DNA from: Paenibacillus pabuli NBRC 13638
GTDB lineage: Bacteria > Bacillota > Bacilli > Paenibacillales > Paenibacillaceae
DNA length: 64,000 bases
Assembly (NCBI RefSeq): GCF_001514495.1
Contig: NZ_BCNM01000014.1
Coordinates: 151,136 to 215,135 of the forward strand
Direction of reading: 5' to 3'
Part shown: one piece after another, positions 1 to 8,753 of the stretch
Position numbering within the stretch: position 1 is the stretch's first letter
Layout: each line of letters opens with the position of its first letter
Program-made: the position numbers and the translations under genes
Notes under the pieces: model-generated
Databases searched by the model: none
Told to the model about the DNA's origin: nothing
The model's input: only the letters and a program-made list of their open reading frames with translations

Positions 1-189
1 GATATCATGCCAGCAGTCACAGCCGGCATCCATAGCATATATATCAAACAACCTAACGAGTGGCAATATAACATTGTGGAGCTTCAGCCCAATCCTGAGA
101 CATCGATGTATACCATTACGGCATTGGAAGAGGTACCGAAGGTTATCCATGAAAATATCCAACAGCAGCAACAAAAAAGGACCCTTTAA
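1..189 (+). CDS. HAD-family hydrolase, C-terminal fragment (cut by window edge)
   Basis: An open frame enters from the left edge (the first codons read D-I-M-P-A) and stops at 187-189, so only about the last 62 residues are visible. The D-x-x-P-A-x-x-A-G-I stretch followed by an isoleucine/tyrosine strand resembles motif IV of HAD phosphatases, where an acidic residue helps bind Mg2+ and an A-G pair follows. The tail (ALEEVPKVIHEN) is like the final helix of that fold. Substrate cannot be judged. The stop codon sits in the loop of the terminator that follows. An internal ATG at 7 is not the start. Confidence 0.55.
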   Translation, partial: DIMPAVTAGIHSIYIKQPNEWQYNIVELQPNPETSMYTITALEEVPKVIHENIQQQQQKRTL

Positions 190-204
190 CAAAGGGTCCT
201 TTTA
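173..204. terminator. Bidirectional intrinsic terminator
   Basis: A perfect inverted repeat (AAAGGACCCTTT, loop aac, AAAGGGTCCTTT) has A/T runs on both sides. It can end the HAD gene on the plus strand and topB on the minus strand. Confidence 0.85.
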
Positions 205-301
205 CTTATATCCAGGGAAAGAATCCGGTGTGAAAGTAAGAAAATAAACAACTTCTGCTTTCATTACATGAAGCTTACGTTCCCGCCTTCAAGTCCACGA
301 C

Positions 302-2653
302 TTATACTTCTTGCCTTTCAGCAGATAGTTTACCGGTCGTCGCGTCCTGCAAAATAATACGTGCCTTTACTGTGCTTCCGTCTTTTCGTTTAAAAGACAG
401 GACCTGCGTACTCCCCTTTTCAATCAACGCTTTCAACATCGTACTGGTAATTTTCTTGCCGACGTATTCTTTCCAAATGACAAAGCTGCAGCCTTCTTTA
501 AATCGTGTACAGCCATAGCCTTTTTTGCCTTCAATAATCTGCCCCGTACACCCTGGAGCTGGACAAGAAGCCAGCGATTCACGGACACCCGGTTGATTTG
601 TACTGGAAGCTTGCGTTTTGGCAGCTGCAGTCTTGATACTGCCCGTTCTCCCTGTAGTCCCTGAACCTGAAGCTTGACGTGACGCTTTCACTCCCCCGCC
701 TGCACTCGTGCCGGGCGTCTTGGTAGACGTTGTTCCGCCACTCCGCTGGGTTCTGCCTCCCTTGCCTTTCCCCCGTCCCGTCCGTGAATCTTCGCCAAAA
801 GCATCCGCTGGCGCTGGGGCTTGCACTCGCACCTTATCAATGATGGACATGGTGAATTTCTTGACGTTCTCCATAAACTTGTCCTGACCCGCTTCACCTT
901 TGGAAATTTGGTATAATCTTCTTTCCCATTGGCCTGTCATCTCAGGGGAGGTTAATAAATCCACACCTGCCCGGCGGATCAATTCGATGGCTGTTCGTCC
1001 CTTCAACGTGAGTTGCATCTTTTTACCCTGCATCGTAATGTAACCCACATTCTTGAGACGTTCAATCGTTGCTGCACGAGTAGCTGGAGTACCCAGACCA
1101 CTGTCTTTCATCGCATCACGCAGCTCTTCATTCTCAATCTGCTTCCCTGCGCTCTCCATCGCTTTCAGCAAGGTTCCCTCCGTATAACTCTTGGGAGGCT
1201 GTGTGGCCTTCTCTTTGAATTCACTTTTTGTACAGAGAACAGGCAACTCAGGCTGTACAGAAAATGCCTTGTCCGTCCATTCCTCGGCTTCCTCTTCTTC
1301 ATTACTGTTTTTCTTCGTCTTTTTCTTGCCAGAGCCACCCTGCTCCTGATCTCCGGAGCCCAGTACCACCTTCCACCCCAGGGACAGCAGTTCTTTCACA
1401 GAAGTTTTGAACTGGTGCTTCTCAACGTCAGTGAGCACGGTATGCTGCTTATACTCGGCTGGCGGATAGAAATGGGACAAGAAACGTCTGACAATCAAAT
1501 CATAGATGTTCTGCTCATCCTTGGATAACGTACCCGGCCGTTTTAACGTAGGCAAAATAGCATGGTGATCTTCCACCTTGGATGGATTACATACGCCTTT
1601 ATTATTCTTGTGAACGAGTTCAGGCTTCGCTCCTTGCGCCAGTTCACTATAGGTTCCATTTTTGAGCAGATGGAGTGTTTTGTGCATTCCTTCGATGTTT
1701 TGTTCTGTAACATAGTTGGAATTGGTCCGCGGATAGGAAATGACCTTATGTTTCTCATAAAGCGCCTGCGCAATATCCAGCGTTTTCTTCGCTCCATAAC
1801 CATACTTGGCATTCGCTTCTCGCTGCAAAAGGGTGAGATCATACAGCCGGTACGGATACTCCTTGGTCTGTTTTGCTTCATACTTGGTAATCCGTCCTGG
1901 CTTGCCCTTCACACTCGCAGCAATGGATTCCGCAACCGCCGGATCGGTCAACTTGTCCCCTTGACGCAGCCCTCTATACTCGACTCCCTCCTGGCGAAAC
2001 CATGCGGCCACTTCATAAAAGGTCTGGGACTGGAACGCTTCAATTTCGATTTCACGATCATATATCAAGGCCAGTACGGGAGTCTGAACTCGTCCTACAG
2101 ACAGCAATGCATTATGACGCGTGGTAAACGCCCGTGACGCATTCATGCCGATCAGCCAATCCGCTTCACTGCGGGCCCTGGCAGCTTGAGTTAAATTTTC
2201 AAATTCCGAGGCATCCTTCAATCCTTCGAAACCACGCTTAATACTTTCAGCCGTAAGATCTGATATCCACAAACGTTTGACGGGCTGACGCAGCTTTAGC
2301 TGCTGTTGAATCAAGGCAAAGATATACTGCCCCTCTCGCCCCGCATCACAAGCATTAACGATGGCTGACGCCCTCTTTGCCAGTTCTCCGATAATCTTCA
2401 GCTGATCTTTGGTTCTGGGATTGGGCACGATCTTGAACTGATCTGGAATGATTGGCAGATCCCCGATATTCCACCGCTTATACTTCGTATCATAGGCATC
2501 CGGTTCAGCAAGTCCCAATAGATGACCAATCGCCCAAGTGATGATATAATGCTCACCCTCCAAATAATTGCGATTGTTCTTGGCCCTTGGCTCTATGACG
2601 GCGGCAATGGTTCGGCCCATATCGGGCTTTTCCGCTATAACCAGTGTCTTCAT
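302..2653 (-). CDS. topB: DNA topoisomerase III
   Basis: Type IA topoisomerase that relaxes negatively supercoiled DNA and decatenates intermediates by single-strand passage. The N-terminus is the Toprim domain (VIAEKP near residue 5; D-A-G-R-E-G at 103-108, metal-binding acidic residues). The nucleophilic tyrosine is Y307 in S-Y-P-R-T-N-S. The 783-residue length suits TopB with an extended tail: residues about 640-700 are a low-complexity Gly/Ser/Thr linker, followed by a C-terminal module with Cys-x4-Cys and Cys-x5-Cys pairs like topoisomerase zinc ribbons. GGAGG precedes the ATG by about 12 bases. The gene is separated from fur upstream by a terminator, so it is probably transcribed alone. 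Confidence 0.95.
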   Translation of the reverse strand: MKTLVIAEKPDMGRTIAAVIEPRAKNNRNYLEGEHYIITWAIGHLLGLAEPDAYDTKYKRWNIGDLPIIPDQFKIVPNPRTKDQLKIIGELAKRASAIVNACDAGREGQYIFALIQQQLKLRQPVKRLWISDLTAESIKRGFEGLKDASEFENLTQAARARSEADWLIGMNASRAFTTRHNALLSVGRVQTPVLALIYDREIEIEAFQSQTFYEVAAWFRQEGVEYRGLRQGDKLTDPAVAESIAASVKGKPGRITKYEAKQTKEYPYRLYDLTLLQREANAKYGYGAKKTLDIAQALYEKHKVISYPRTNSNYVTEQNIEGMHKTLHLLKNGTYSELAQGAKPELVHKNNKGVCNPSKVEDHHAILPTLKRPGTLSKDEQNIYDLIVRRFLSHFYPPAEYKQHTVLTDVEKHQFKTSVKELLSLGWKVVLGSGDQEQGGSGKKKTKKNSNEEEEAEEWTDKAFSVQPELPVLCTKSEFKEKATQPPKSYTEGTLLKAMESAGKQIENEELRDAMKDSGLGTPATRAATIERLKNVGYITMQGKKMQLTLKGRTAIELIRRAGVDLLTSPEMTGQWERRLYQISKGEAGQDKFMENVKKFTMSIIDKVRVQAPAPADAFGEDSRTGRGKGKGGRTQRSGGTTSTKTPGTSAGGGVKASRQASGSGTTGRTGSIKTAAAKTQASSTNQPGVRESLASCPAPGCTGQIIEGKKGYGCTRFKEGCSFVIWKEYVGKKITSTMLKALIEKGSTQVLSFKRKDGSTVKARIILQDATTGKLSAERQEV

Positions 2654-2690
2654 CCGTCCATCTCTCCTCCTTCACCGCCCGAATGACGGC

Positions 2691-2720
2691 AAAAAGGGGC
2701 CTTCCGCCTACGGAAGCCCC
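2691..2720 (-). terminator. Intrinsic terminator of fur
   Basis: On the minus strand a GGGGCTTCCG...CGGAAGGCCCC hairpin is followed by a short T run, between the fur stop and the topB start. Confidence 0.85.
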
Positions 2721-2778
2721 TTGCTTCTGAACCTTATTATATCAGATTTTGATTGCGGGAGCATCCTCCCCAGCAGAA

Positions 2779-3270
2779 TTAGCCCGCTTCCTGTTCATTC
2801 ACAGCCCGCTTTGCCCTGCACTCTTTGCATACACCCTGAAAATCAAGCCGATGATCTGTTACAGCAAAGCCATACTGTCGCTCAATTTGTTGTTCCAGAC
2901 GAAGCAAGCCGTCTTCCATAATCTCTTCTACACTACCACAATCGGTACAGATCAGATGGTGATGGTGATGTGAACCATCCGTACTTCTCAGATCGAAGCG
3001 TGCAGCACCATCTCCAAAGTTAATCTTTTCGACCACGTGAAGATCACTTAGCAGCTCAAGTGTACGATACACCGTAGCCAAGCCAATCTCCGGAAATTGT
3101 TCTTTTACCAGCAAAAATACTTCCTCTGCACTGAAATGATCCTTCTCATGCTCAAGCAATACACGTACGGTAACTTCCCGTTGCTGTGTCAATTTATATC
3201 CTTTTTCAACCAGTTGATTTTTAATGTTATAGATCTGCTCTGAAATGGATTTGCCCCGATTACTTGCCAT
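2779..3270 (-). CDS. fur: Ferric uptake regulator Fur
   Basis: Fe2+-dependent repressor of iron-uptake genes. The N-terminal winged helix includes KLTQQRE and the IGLATVYRTLELL recognition-helix region. The metal-binding and dimerisation half has a run of five histidines (about residues 101-105), a C-T-D-C pair and a second C-K-E-C pair, the structural zinc site. Residue by residue it matches Bacillus Fur better than PerR or Zur (for example the INFGDG strand and the DHRL region), so Fur is preferred. A perfect PerR-type operator lies about 100 bases upstream, matching the known PerR control of fur in B. subtilis. Confidence 0.92.
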   Translation of the reverse strand: MASNRGKSISEQIYNIKNQLVEKGYKLTQQREVTVRVLLEHEKDHFSAEEVFLLVKEQFPEIGLATVYRTLELLSDLHVVEKINFGDGAARFDLRSTDGSHHHHHLICTDCGSVEEIMEDGLLRLEQQIERQYGFAVTDHRLDFQGVCKECRAKRAVNEQEAG

Positions 3271-3371
3271 AAGGTTGCACCTCCGAATTTAATGAATTCA
3301 CGCTTCAACATGTTCAAGTCATTTTCAAGATATACTATTCGCTCGTAATTTAATCATGATTACACTCTTAT

Positions 3372-3386
3372 TTATAATAATTATAA
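3372..3386. promoter_or_regulatory. PerR/Fur-type operator upstream of fur
   Basis: TTATAATAATTATAA is a perfect 7-1-7 inverted repeat, identical to the published PerR consensus TTATAATNATTATAA and two mismatches from the Fur 7-1-7 core. It lies about 100 bp before the fur start in an AT-rich stretch that should hold the fur promoter. Control by PerR, Fur or both is inferred from the motif. Confidence 0.65.
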
Positions 3387-3473
3387 TATAATAATAAGTC
3401 TTTATGGATTAAAAAGCAATGCTATAACGCACACTTGCAAAAGATAAATGAGAGCATTTCTCGATTTCTTATA

Positions 3474-3508
3474 AACAAAAACAACCCCCGCATAAACGCG
3501 AGGGTTGT
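3474..3508 (-). terminator. Intrinsic terminator of gltD
   Basis: The minus strand reads ACAACCCTCGCG...GCGGGGGTTGT then TTTTTG. It starts about 80 bases after the gltD stop. Confidence 0.8.
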
Positions 3509-3590
3509 CATATTACCATTTTATGAAATCCATCTTTTACATAATATGAGTGCAATACGATTATACATCGCTGAAGACTTCATTCGCTCT

Positions 3591-5078
3591 TTACACCAGA
3601 ACTGTAGCACCCATCAAGTATTTGTCCACTTCACGGGCAGCTTCACGGCCTTCATTGATAGCCCATACAACCAGACTTTGACCACGACGCATGTCGCCTG
3701 CTGCAAATACTTTATCCACATTGGTATTATATTTGCCGTAACGGGCTTTGACGTTAGTACGACGGTCTGTTGCAAGTCCAAGCTGCTCCACCAAAGTCTG
3801 TTCTGGTCCATCAAAACCAATAGCAATCATTGCCATTTGAGCCGGGAAGACGCGCTCGGTACCCGGAATCGGCTGATAGATTTTACGTCCGGTTTCATCT
3901 ACAATACGTTCAATTTGAACAGTGTGGAGTTCTTTGAGATTACCCTCGTCATCACCCACAAATTTGGTCGTCATGATGGAGAACTCACGCGGATCGTCAC
4001 CGAACAATGCTTTCGCTTCTTCCTGTGCATAATCAAGAGTGTATACATTCGGGAATTGCGGCCAAGGGTTGTTAATGCGATCACGTTCCATAGGAGCCTG
4101 AGTATGTGTACCAAATTGTGTAATGCTCCGACAACCGTGGCGGAGCGATGTAGCGACACAGTCGGAACCTGTATCCCCGCCACCAATAACGATGACATCC
4201 TTGTCCTGTGCAGACAGGTAGTTTCCATCCTCCAGGTTGGAGTCCAGGTAACTTTTGATGCTGCCATTCAGGAAGTCCATAGCGTAATGCACGCCTTTCA
4301 GGTCACTGCCTTCAATGTTAAACTCACGCGGTTTAGTTGCACCACCGCACAACACAACGGCGTCATAATCGTCCACCAGCTGCTGTGCAGCAATGTCCTT
4401 CCCGATCTCCGTGTTTGTTACAAATTGAATGCCTTCTGCTTCAAGCAAATCAACACGACGCTGAACTACGTTTTTGTCCAGTTTCATGGTTGGAATGCCG
4501 TACATCAGCAAACCGCCGACACGGTCAGATCGCTCGTACACCGTTACCGTATGGCCCGCTTTGTTCAACTGAGCCGCTGTAGCCAGTCCCGCAGGGCCTG
4601 AACCAACGACTGCTACACGTTTACCCGTACGTTTCTCCGGAGGTTGAGGAACAACCCACCCTTCTTCAAAACCCTTTTCTATTATCGCTTCCTCAATGGT
4701 TTTAATCGTTACCGGCTCACCAATCAGCCCTACTGTACATGATCCTTCACAAGGAGCAGGACAGACACGACCTGTAAACTCAGGGAAATTGTTCGTTTTG
4801 TGCAGGCGATCAAGCGCCTCTCTCCATAATCCACGATACACCAGATTATTCCATTCCGGAATCAGGTTATGCACCGGGCAGCCCGACGTTCCGCCAATCA
4901 TATCTATACCTGTATGGCAATACGGGGTACCACAATCCATGCATCGTGCACCTTGTGTTCTGAGCTCTTCTTCAGCCATATGTTTATGAAACTCTTCCCA
5001 ATCCTTAACCCGCTCTGACGGCTCACGGTCCGCAGGCAGCTGCCGTTTGTATTCCATAAATCCAGTAGGTGTAGACAT
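3591..5078 (-). CDS. gltD: Glutamate synthase (NADPH) small subunit
   Basis: Beta subunit of glutamate synthase. It takes electrons from NADPH through FAD and passes them by Fe-S clusters to the large subunit, which makes two glutamates from glutamine and 2-oxoglutarate. The N-terminal cluster-binding region shows C46, C49, C54 and C67, then a C-P-A-P-C-E-x-x-C block. The FAD dinucleotide fold starts at VAVVGSGPAGLA and the NADPH fold at VIVIGGGDTGSD. Length 495 is normal. The large subunit gltB is not adjacent: fur lies downstream and about 500 bp without genes lies upstream. It could serve another partner oxidoreductase, but the full GltD architecture favours glutamate synthase. Confidence 0.93.
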   Translation of the reverse strand: MSTPTGFMEYKRQLPADREPSERVKDWEEFHKHMAEEELRTQGARCMDCGTPYCHTGIDMIGGTSGCPVHNLIPEWNNLVYRGLWREALDRLHKTNNFPEFTGRVCPAPCEGSCTVGLIGEPVTIKTIEEAIIEKGFEEGWVVPQPPEKRTGKRVAVVGSGPAGLATAAQLNKAGHTVTVYERSDRVGGLLMYGIPTMKLDKNVVQRRVDLLEAEGIQFVTNTEIGKDIAAQQLVDDYDAVVLCGGATKPREFNIEGSDLKGVHYAMDFLNGSIKSYLDSNLEDGNYLSAQDKDVIVIGGGDTGSDCVATSLRHGCRSITQFGTHTQAPMERDRINNPWPQFPNVYTLDYAQEEAKALFGDDPREFSIMTTKFVGDDEGNLKELHTVQIERIVDETGRKIYQPIPGTERVFPAQMAMIAIGFDGPEQTLVEQLGLATDRRTNVKARYGKYNTNVDKVFAAGDMRRGQSLVVWAINEGREAAREVDKYLMGATVLV

Positions 5079-5605
5079 CTTACGTTTCCCCCATCCGTTC
5101 TTGTCTTAATCCCTTCATCTGCATGGTTCTATATGAAATGGATTACTCATTACTTGAGTTTTTGTATATTGTATCACAAAATCTTCTCAAAGATATTTCA
5201 ATTATAGTAGCACTTTGCTTGTTGAATATTAAATGGATTATCCGCATAATTATTTGTATTTTATACATCATATCGTTCTAGTCCACCAAGGGTCAATACC
5301 CTTAATTTGGTCTTCAACCGGGTTTCGTTCGAGTAAAATAAGCGTTTGATTCCTAAACTATAAGTCAGAACGTCAATTAAATGTAAGCTAATTTATCATA
5401 TAAAACCACAAACCTCCTTGTTACGCATTGCCAATTCCGAATATTCACCAAATTTTAGGGCTTTACAACGGTAAAACTTTACATTATTTATACTTTTTTA
5501 CTAAAAAGCTAGTTGAGCTATGTATTATATTCGTTCGTATCGTTAATTTAACGTAAAGGTAATGTTATTTTTATGTCACCTCCATTAGAAGCTTTTTCTT
5601 TTTAT
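5079..5605. other. Intergenic region upstream of gltD, no gene seen
   Basis: About 530 AT-rich bases with no supportable reading frame. It should contain the gltD promoter on the minus strand. Short palindromic words occur (GTAAA-ac-TTTAC near 5470), but none matches a regulator site I can name with confidence. Confidence 0.4.
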
Positions 5606-5646
5606 AAGAAAAGACGCCGTTCACGAATAGTTCGTAAATCAGCGTC
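5606..5646 (-). terminator. Intrinsic terminator of thyA-folA
   Basis: On the minus strand, GACGC...ACGAA-cta-TTCGT...GCGTC is followed by TTTTCTTAT, about 60 bases after the folA stop. Confidence 0.75.
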
Positions 5647-5703
5647 CCACATCATTCGTTCACAGCAAAATGTTCGGGTTCTGCCAGCCTATCTGTGGAT
5701 CCT

Positions 5704-6192
5704 TTAGCGTTTTCGTTCATAGAATTCAAACGTATATGCATAAACATTTTTCTCATCTTGCTCGCCTTCAATCTGCTCCTTCAATTCCCACACTGACCAG
5801 TCCACTTCCGGGAAAAAGGTATCCCCTTCAAAATTCTCGTGAATTTTGGTCACCACCAAGCGATCTGCAAGCGGCAAAAACTCACGATAGACCTGAGAAC
5901 CCCCAATGACGCAAAGTTCTTCGCCTTTAGTAACTTCCAGACCCTCTTCAATCGTATGCACCACTTCAGCCTGATTCGCTTTGTAGTTCAGATCTCTGGT
6001 TACAACAATATTCCGACGTTGTGGAAGCGGCTTGCCTCCAAAGGACTCCCATGTATTGCGTCCCATAATAATCGTTTTGTTTAACGTACGCTGCTTGAAA
6101 AAGGCCATATCTTTTGGCAAACGCCACGGAATGGAATTATTCAATCCAATGACACCATTCTCGCCCATCGCCCATACAAGTTCAATGCTCAA
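5704..6192 (-). CDS. folA: Dihydrofolate reductase
   Basis: NADPH-dependent reduction of dihydrofolate to tetrahydrofolate, regenerating the cofactor oxidised by the neighbouring thymidylate synthase. Visible family marks are the N-terminal W-A-M-G-x-N-x-V-I-G segment, P-W-R-L-P-x-D with the catalytic acidic residue, I-I-M-G-R-N-T-W-E-S in the NADPH site, and V-I-G-G-S-Q-V-Y. Length 162 is typical. The start is TTG with GGAG about 10 bases upstream. It lies 25 bases after thyA on the same strand, the usual thyA-folA pair. Bacillus species call it dfrA. Confidence 0.95.
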   Translation of the reverse strand: MSIELVWAMGENGVIGLNNSIPWRLPKDMAFFKQRTLNKTIIMGRNTWESFGGKPLPQRRNIVVTRDLNYKANQAEVVHTIEEGLEVTKGEELCVIGGSQVYREFLPLADRLVVTKIHENFEGDTFFPEVDWSVWELKEQIEGEQDEKNVYAYTFEFYERKR

Positions 6193-6217
6193 AGATTACA
6201 CACTCCTTCAATCCGTG

Positions 6218-7012
6218 TTATACCGCAATCGGGGCTTTAATACCCGGATGATGCTGATAGTTCTCAAACTCAAAATCTTCAAACGTATAATCGAAAATGG
6301 AATCAGGCTTGCGTTTGATCACCAGTTTTGGCAACGCATATGGCTCACGCTCCAACTGGGTTTTCACTTGTTCCACATGGTTTGAGTAGATGTGTACATC
6401 CCCACCGGACCAGATGAACTCTCCAACTTCAAGATCGCACTGCTGGGCAATCATATGTGTGAGCAACGCATAGCTGGCAATGTTAAATGGCAGCCCGAGG
6501 AACGTATCTACAGAACGCATGGTAAGCATACACGATAGTTTACCCTCAGCCACATAAAACTGAAACGCAAAATGACATGGTGGCAGCTTCATATTGTTAA
6601 TCTCCGCCACATTCCAGGCACTGACAAGGTGACGTCGTGAATCCGGGTTGTTTTTGATCGAATCAATAACCGCCGCAATTTGATCAATTTTCTCTCCATT
6701 AGGTGCTTCCCATGTACGCCACTGCGAACCATACACGGGTCCCAGGTCGCCGTTCTCATCTGCCCAATCGTCCCAGATCTTCACGCCGTTTTCCTTCAGA
6801 TAGGATATATTCGTATCCCCGCTCAAAAACCACAACAGCTCATGAATAACCGATTTCAAATGGATTCGTTTGGTTGTAACAAGTGGAAAACCTTCGGAAA
6901 GATCATAGCGAAGCTGTCTACCGAATACAGACTGTGTTCCGGTTCCGGTGCGGTCTCCCTTATGAACGCCTGTGTCCAGGATATCCTGTAATAAATCGAG
7001 ATAGTTTTTCAA
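6218..7012 (-). CDS. thyA: Thymidylate synthase
   Basis: Methylates dUMP to dTMP using methylenetetrahydrofolate, which also acts as reductant and yields dihydrofolate for FolA. The TTG at 7012 is chosen as start: GAGGAG lies 8 bases ahead, and the product is then 264 residues, the same as E. coli ThyA, with the active cysteine at C146 in P-P-C-H. An upstream GTG at 7030 would add six residues and has no ribosome site. The D-R-T-G-T-G-T folate/phosphate loop, the S-R-R phosphate contact and L-G-L-P-F-N are present. It is first in the thyA-folA pair. Confidence 0.95.
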   Translation of the reverse strand: MKNYLDLLQDILDTGVHKGDRTGTGTQSVFGRQLRYDLSEGFPLVTTKRIHLKSVIHELLWFLSGDTNISYLKENGVKIWDDWADENGDLGPVYGSQWRTWEAPNGEKIDQIAAVIDSIKNNPDSRRHLVSAWNVAEINNMKLPPCHFAFQFYVAEGKLSCMLTMRSVDTFLGLPFNIASYALLTHMIAQQCDLEVGEFIWSGGDVHIYSNHVEQVKTQLEREPYALPKLVIKRKPDSIFDYTFEDFEFENYQHHPGIKAPIAV

Positions 7013-7247
7013 ATTATATTCTCCTCGCACTTCTTATTTCATAACAATAAAAACAAACAAGAACATTCACACAGCTTGTGTTTGCTCCAATTTGCCTTAT
7101 TTGAAAGCAGCATCGACCTATGGGCCTCTATGCTGTCATATTGGTTGTTACAGTGTACCACATCGAGCCTCAGTTTGCATGATTCTTGTGCTGTAGTAGC
7201 TTCATTATTCAAGTCTTAAATACCTTCTCTCTTTAGGTGTTTCACAT
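7013..7247. other. Intergenic region upstream of thyA, no gene seen
   Basis: About 235 bases between the thyA start and the pdhD terminator. The thyA promoter should be here; no clear consensus pair or RNA motif stands out. Confidence 0.3.
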
Positions 7248-7292
7248 AAAAAAAGGACGGACAACGTTGAATCACGTTATCCATCCCTTTTT
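7248..7292 (-). terminator. Intrinsic terminator of the pdh operon
   Basis: Imperfect inverted repeat (AAAGG-GGA-AACGT...ACGTT-TCC-CCTTT) with T runs on both sides. It lies about 45 bases after the pdhD stop. Confidence 0.75.
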
Positions 7293-7334
7293 AATTTACG
7301 AATAATGCCGGACGAATCCGAAGCTTAGACGATC

Positions 7335-8750
7335 TTAGCGGGAAATGATGTGGATCGGGTGACCCATAACCAATTCCGCAGCTTCCATCACGATCTCGCC
7401 CAAAGTTGGGTGAGCGTGAATAGTCAGAGCCAAATCTTCCAGAGTAGCGCCCATCTCGATTGCAAGACCAAGCTCAGCAATCAGATTGGAAGCTTCCAGA
7501 CCTACGATTTGGCAACCCAATACGAGGCCGCTTTCTTCGTCAGCTACGATTTTCACGAAGCCTTCAGCATGGTTCAAAGATACTGCACGGCCATTACCCG
7601 CATAAGGGAATTTGCCAGCTTTTACTTTGTAGCCTTTTTCTTTCGCTTCTTTCTCAGTGTAACCTACGCTGGAGCACTCAGGATCTGTGAACACAACTGC
7701 AGGCATACATTTGTAGTCAACTACAGATGGTTGTCCTGCGATTGCTTCAGCAGCCACTTTACCTTCATAAGAAGCTTTGTGGGCAAGTGCCAGACCAGAT
7801 ACGATATCACCGATTGCGAAGATGTGAGGAATGCTAGTACGGCCTTGGTGATCAACTTTGACAAATCCACGCTCGTCAACGTCTACGCCAATCAGGTCCA
7901 GACCAAGCTCTCCGTCTGTATTTGGACGACGTCCAACAGTAACGAGCAGATAATCTGCAGTTACTTCTTTGGACTCACCATTCACAGAATATTTAACAGT
8001 TACATCTTTATCCGTTTGCTCAGCACTTTCCGCTTTTGCACCCGTTACGATTTCGATGCCTGTTTTCTTCATGTTTTTAGCAACGAGGCTAGTCATGTCT
8101 TTATCGAAACCTGGCAGTACAGTATCCAAACCTTCGATGATCGTTACTTTCGCACCGAATTTGGAGTACATTTGACCAAGCTCGGCACCGATATATCCAC
8201 CACCGATAACGATCATGCTTTTTGGAACTTCAGGCAAGTTCAGAGCTTCTGTCGAAGACAGAATGCGTCCGCCAAACGGGAAAGGTTTCAGCTCGATTGG
8301 ACGGGAACCTGTTGCAATGATTGCATTTTTGAATTTGTAACGTGGAGACTCGTGATCATTGAATACACGAGCTTCGTTTTCGTTGATGAACATGCACTCA
8401 CCGTTGAAAACTTCAACTTTGTTGCCTTTGAGCAAACCAGCTACGCCGCCAGTCATTTTCTTAACAACGCCGTTTTTGAATTCTTGAGTTTTGCTAAAGT
8501 CCACTTTTACGTTCTCAGCAGAGATACCAAAAGCTTCGCCGTGCAGTGCAGACTCATATTGGTGTGCAGCCGAGATCAGGGCTTTGGATGGAATACATCC
8601 GCGGTTCAAACAAACGCCACCCAGTTCGGATTTGTCTACGATCAATACGCTTTGGCCCAGTTGAGCAGCACGGATGGCAGCTACATAGCCACCAGGACCC
8701 GCACCAATTACTAATGTGTCGATATTGAGAGAAGCGTCGCCTACTACCAT
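7335..8750 (-). CDS. pdhD: Dihydrolipoyl dehydrogenase (E3 of pyruvate dehydrogenase)
   Basis: Flavoprotein that reoxidises dihydrolipoyl groups on E2 and makes NADH. It shows the FAD fold V-I-G-A-G-P-G-G-Y near residue 14, the redox disulfide C47/C52 in G-G-V-C-L-N-R-G-C-I-P, the NAD fold V-I-G-G-G-Y-I-G-A-E-L-G, and the C-terminal H-A-H-P-T-L-G-E catalytic region. The N-terminus MVVGD matches Bacillus PdhD. Length 471 is normal. It is the last gene of pdhA-B-C-D, only 3 bases after pdhC, and may also serve other 2-oxoacid complexes. Confidence 0.96.
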   Translation of the reverse strand: MVVGDASLNIDTLVIGAGPGGYVAAIRAAQLGQSVLIVDKSELGGVCLNRGCIPSKALISAAHQYESALHGEAFGISAENVKVDFSKTQEFKNGVVKKMTGGVAGLLKGNKVEVFNGECMFINENEARVFNDHESPRYKFKNAIIATGSRPIELKPFPFGGRILSSTEALNLPEVPKSMIVIGGGYIGAELGQMYSKFGAKVTIIEGLDTVLPGFDKDMTSLVAKNMKKTGIEIVTGAKAESAEQTDKDVTVKYSVNGESKEVTADYLLVTVGRRPNTDGELGLDLIGVDVDERGFVKVDHQGRTSIPHIFAIGDIVSGLALAHKASYEGKVAAEAIAGQPSVVDYKCMPAVVFTDPECSSVGYTEKEAKEKGYKVKAGKFPYAGNGRAVSLNHAEGFVKIVADEESGLVLGCQIVGLEASNLIAELGLAIEMGATLEDLALTIHAHPTLGEIVMEAAELVMGHPIHIISR

Positions 8751-8753
8751 ATC

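Noticed and set aside
3435..4601. 388-codon open frame opposite gltD
   Set aside because: Begins across the gltD terminator and mirrors gltD codons; no motif.
7350..8714. 454-codon open frame opposite pdhD
   Set aside because: Cys/Phe/Arg/Ser-rich antisense shadow with no ribosome site; pdhD on the other strand is certain.
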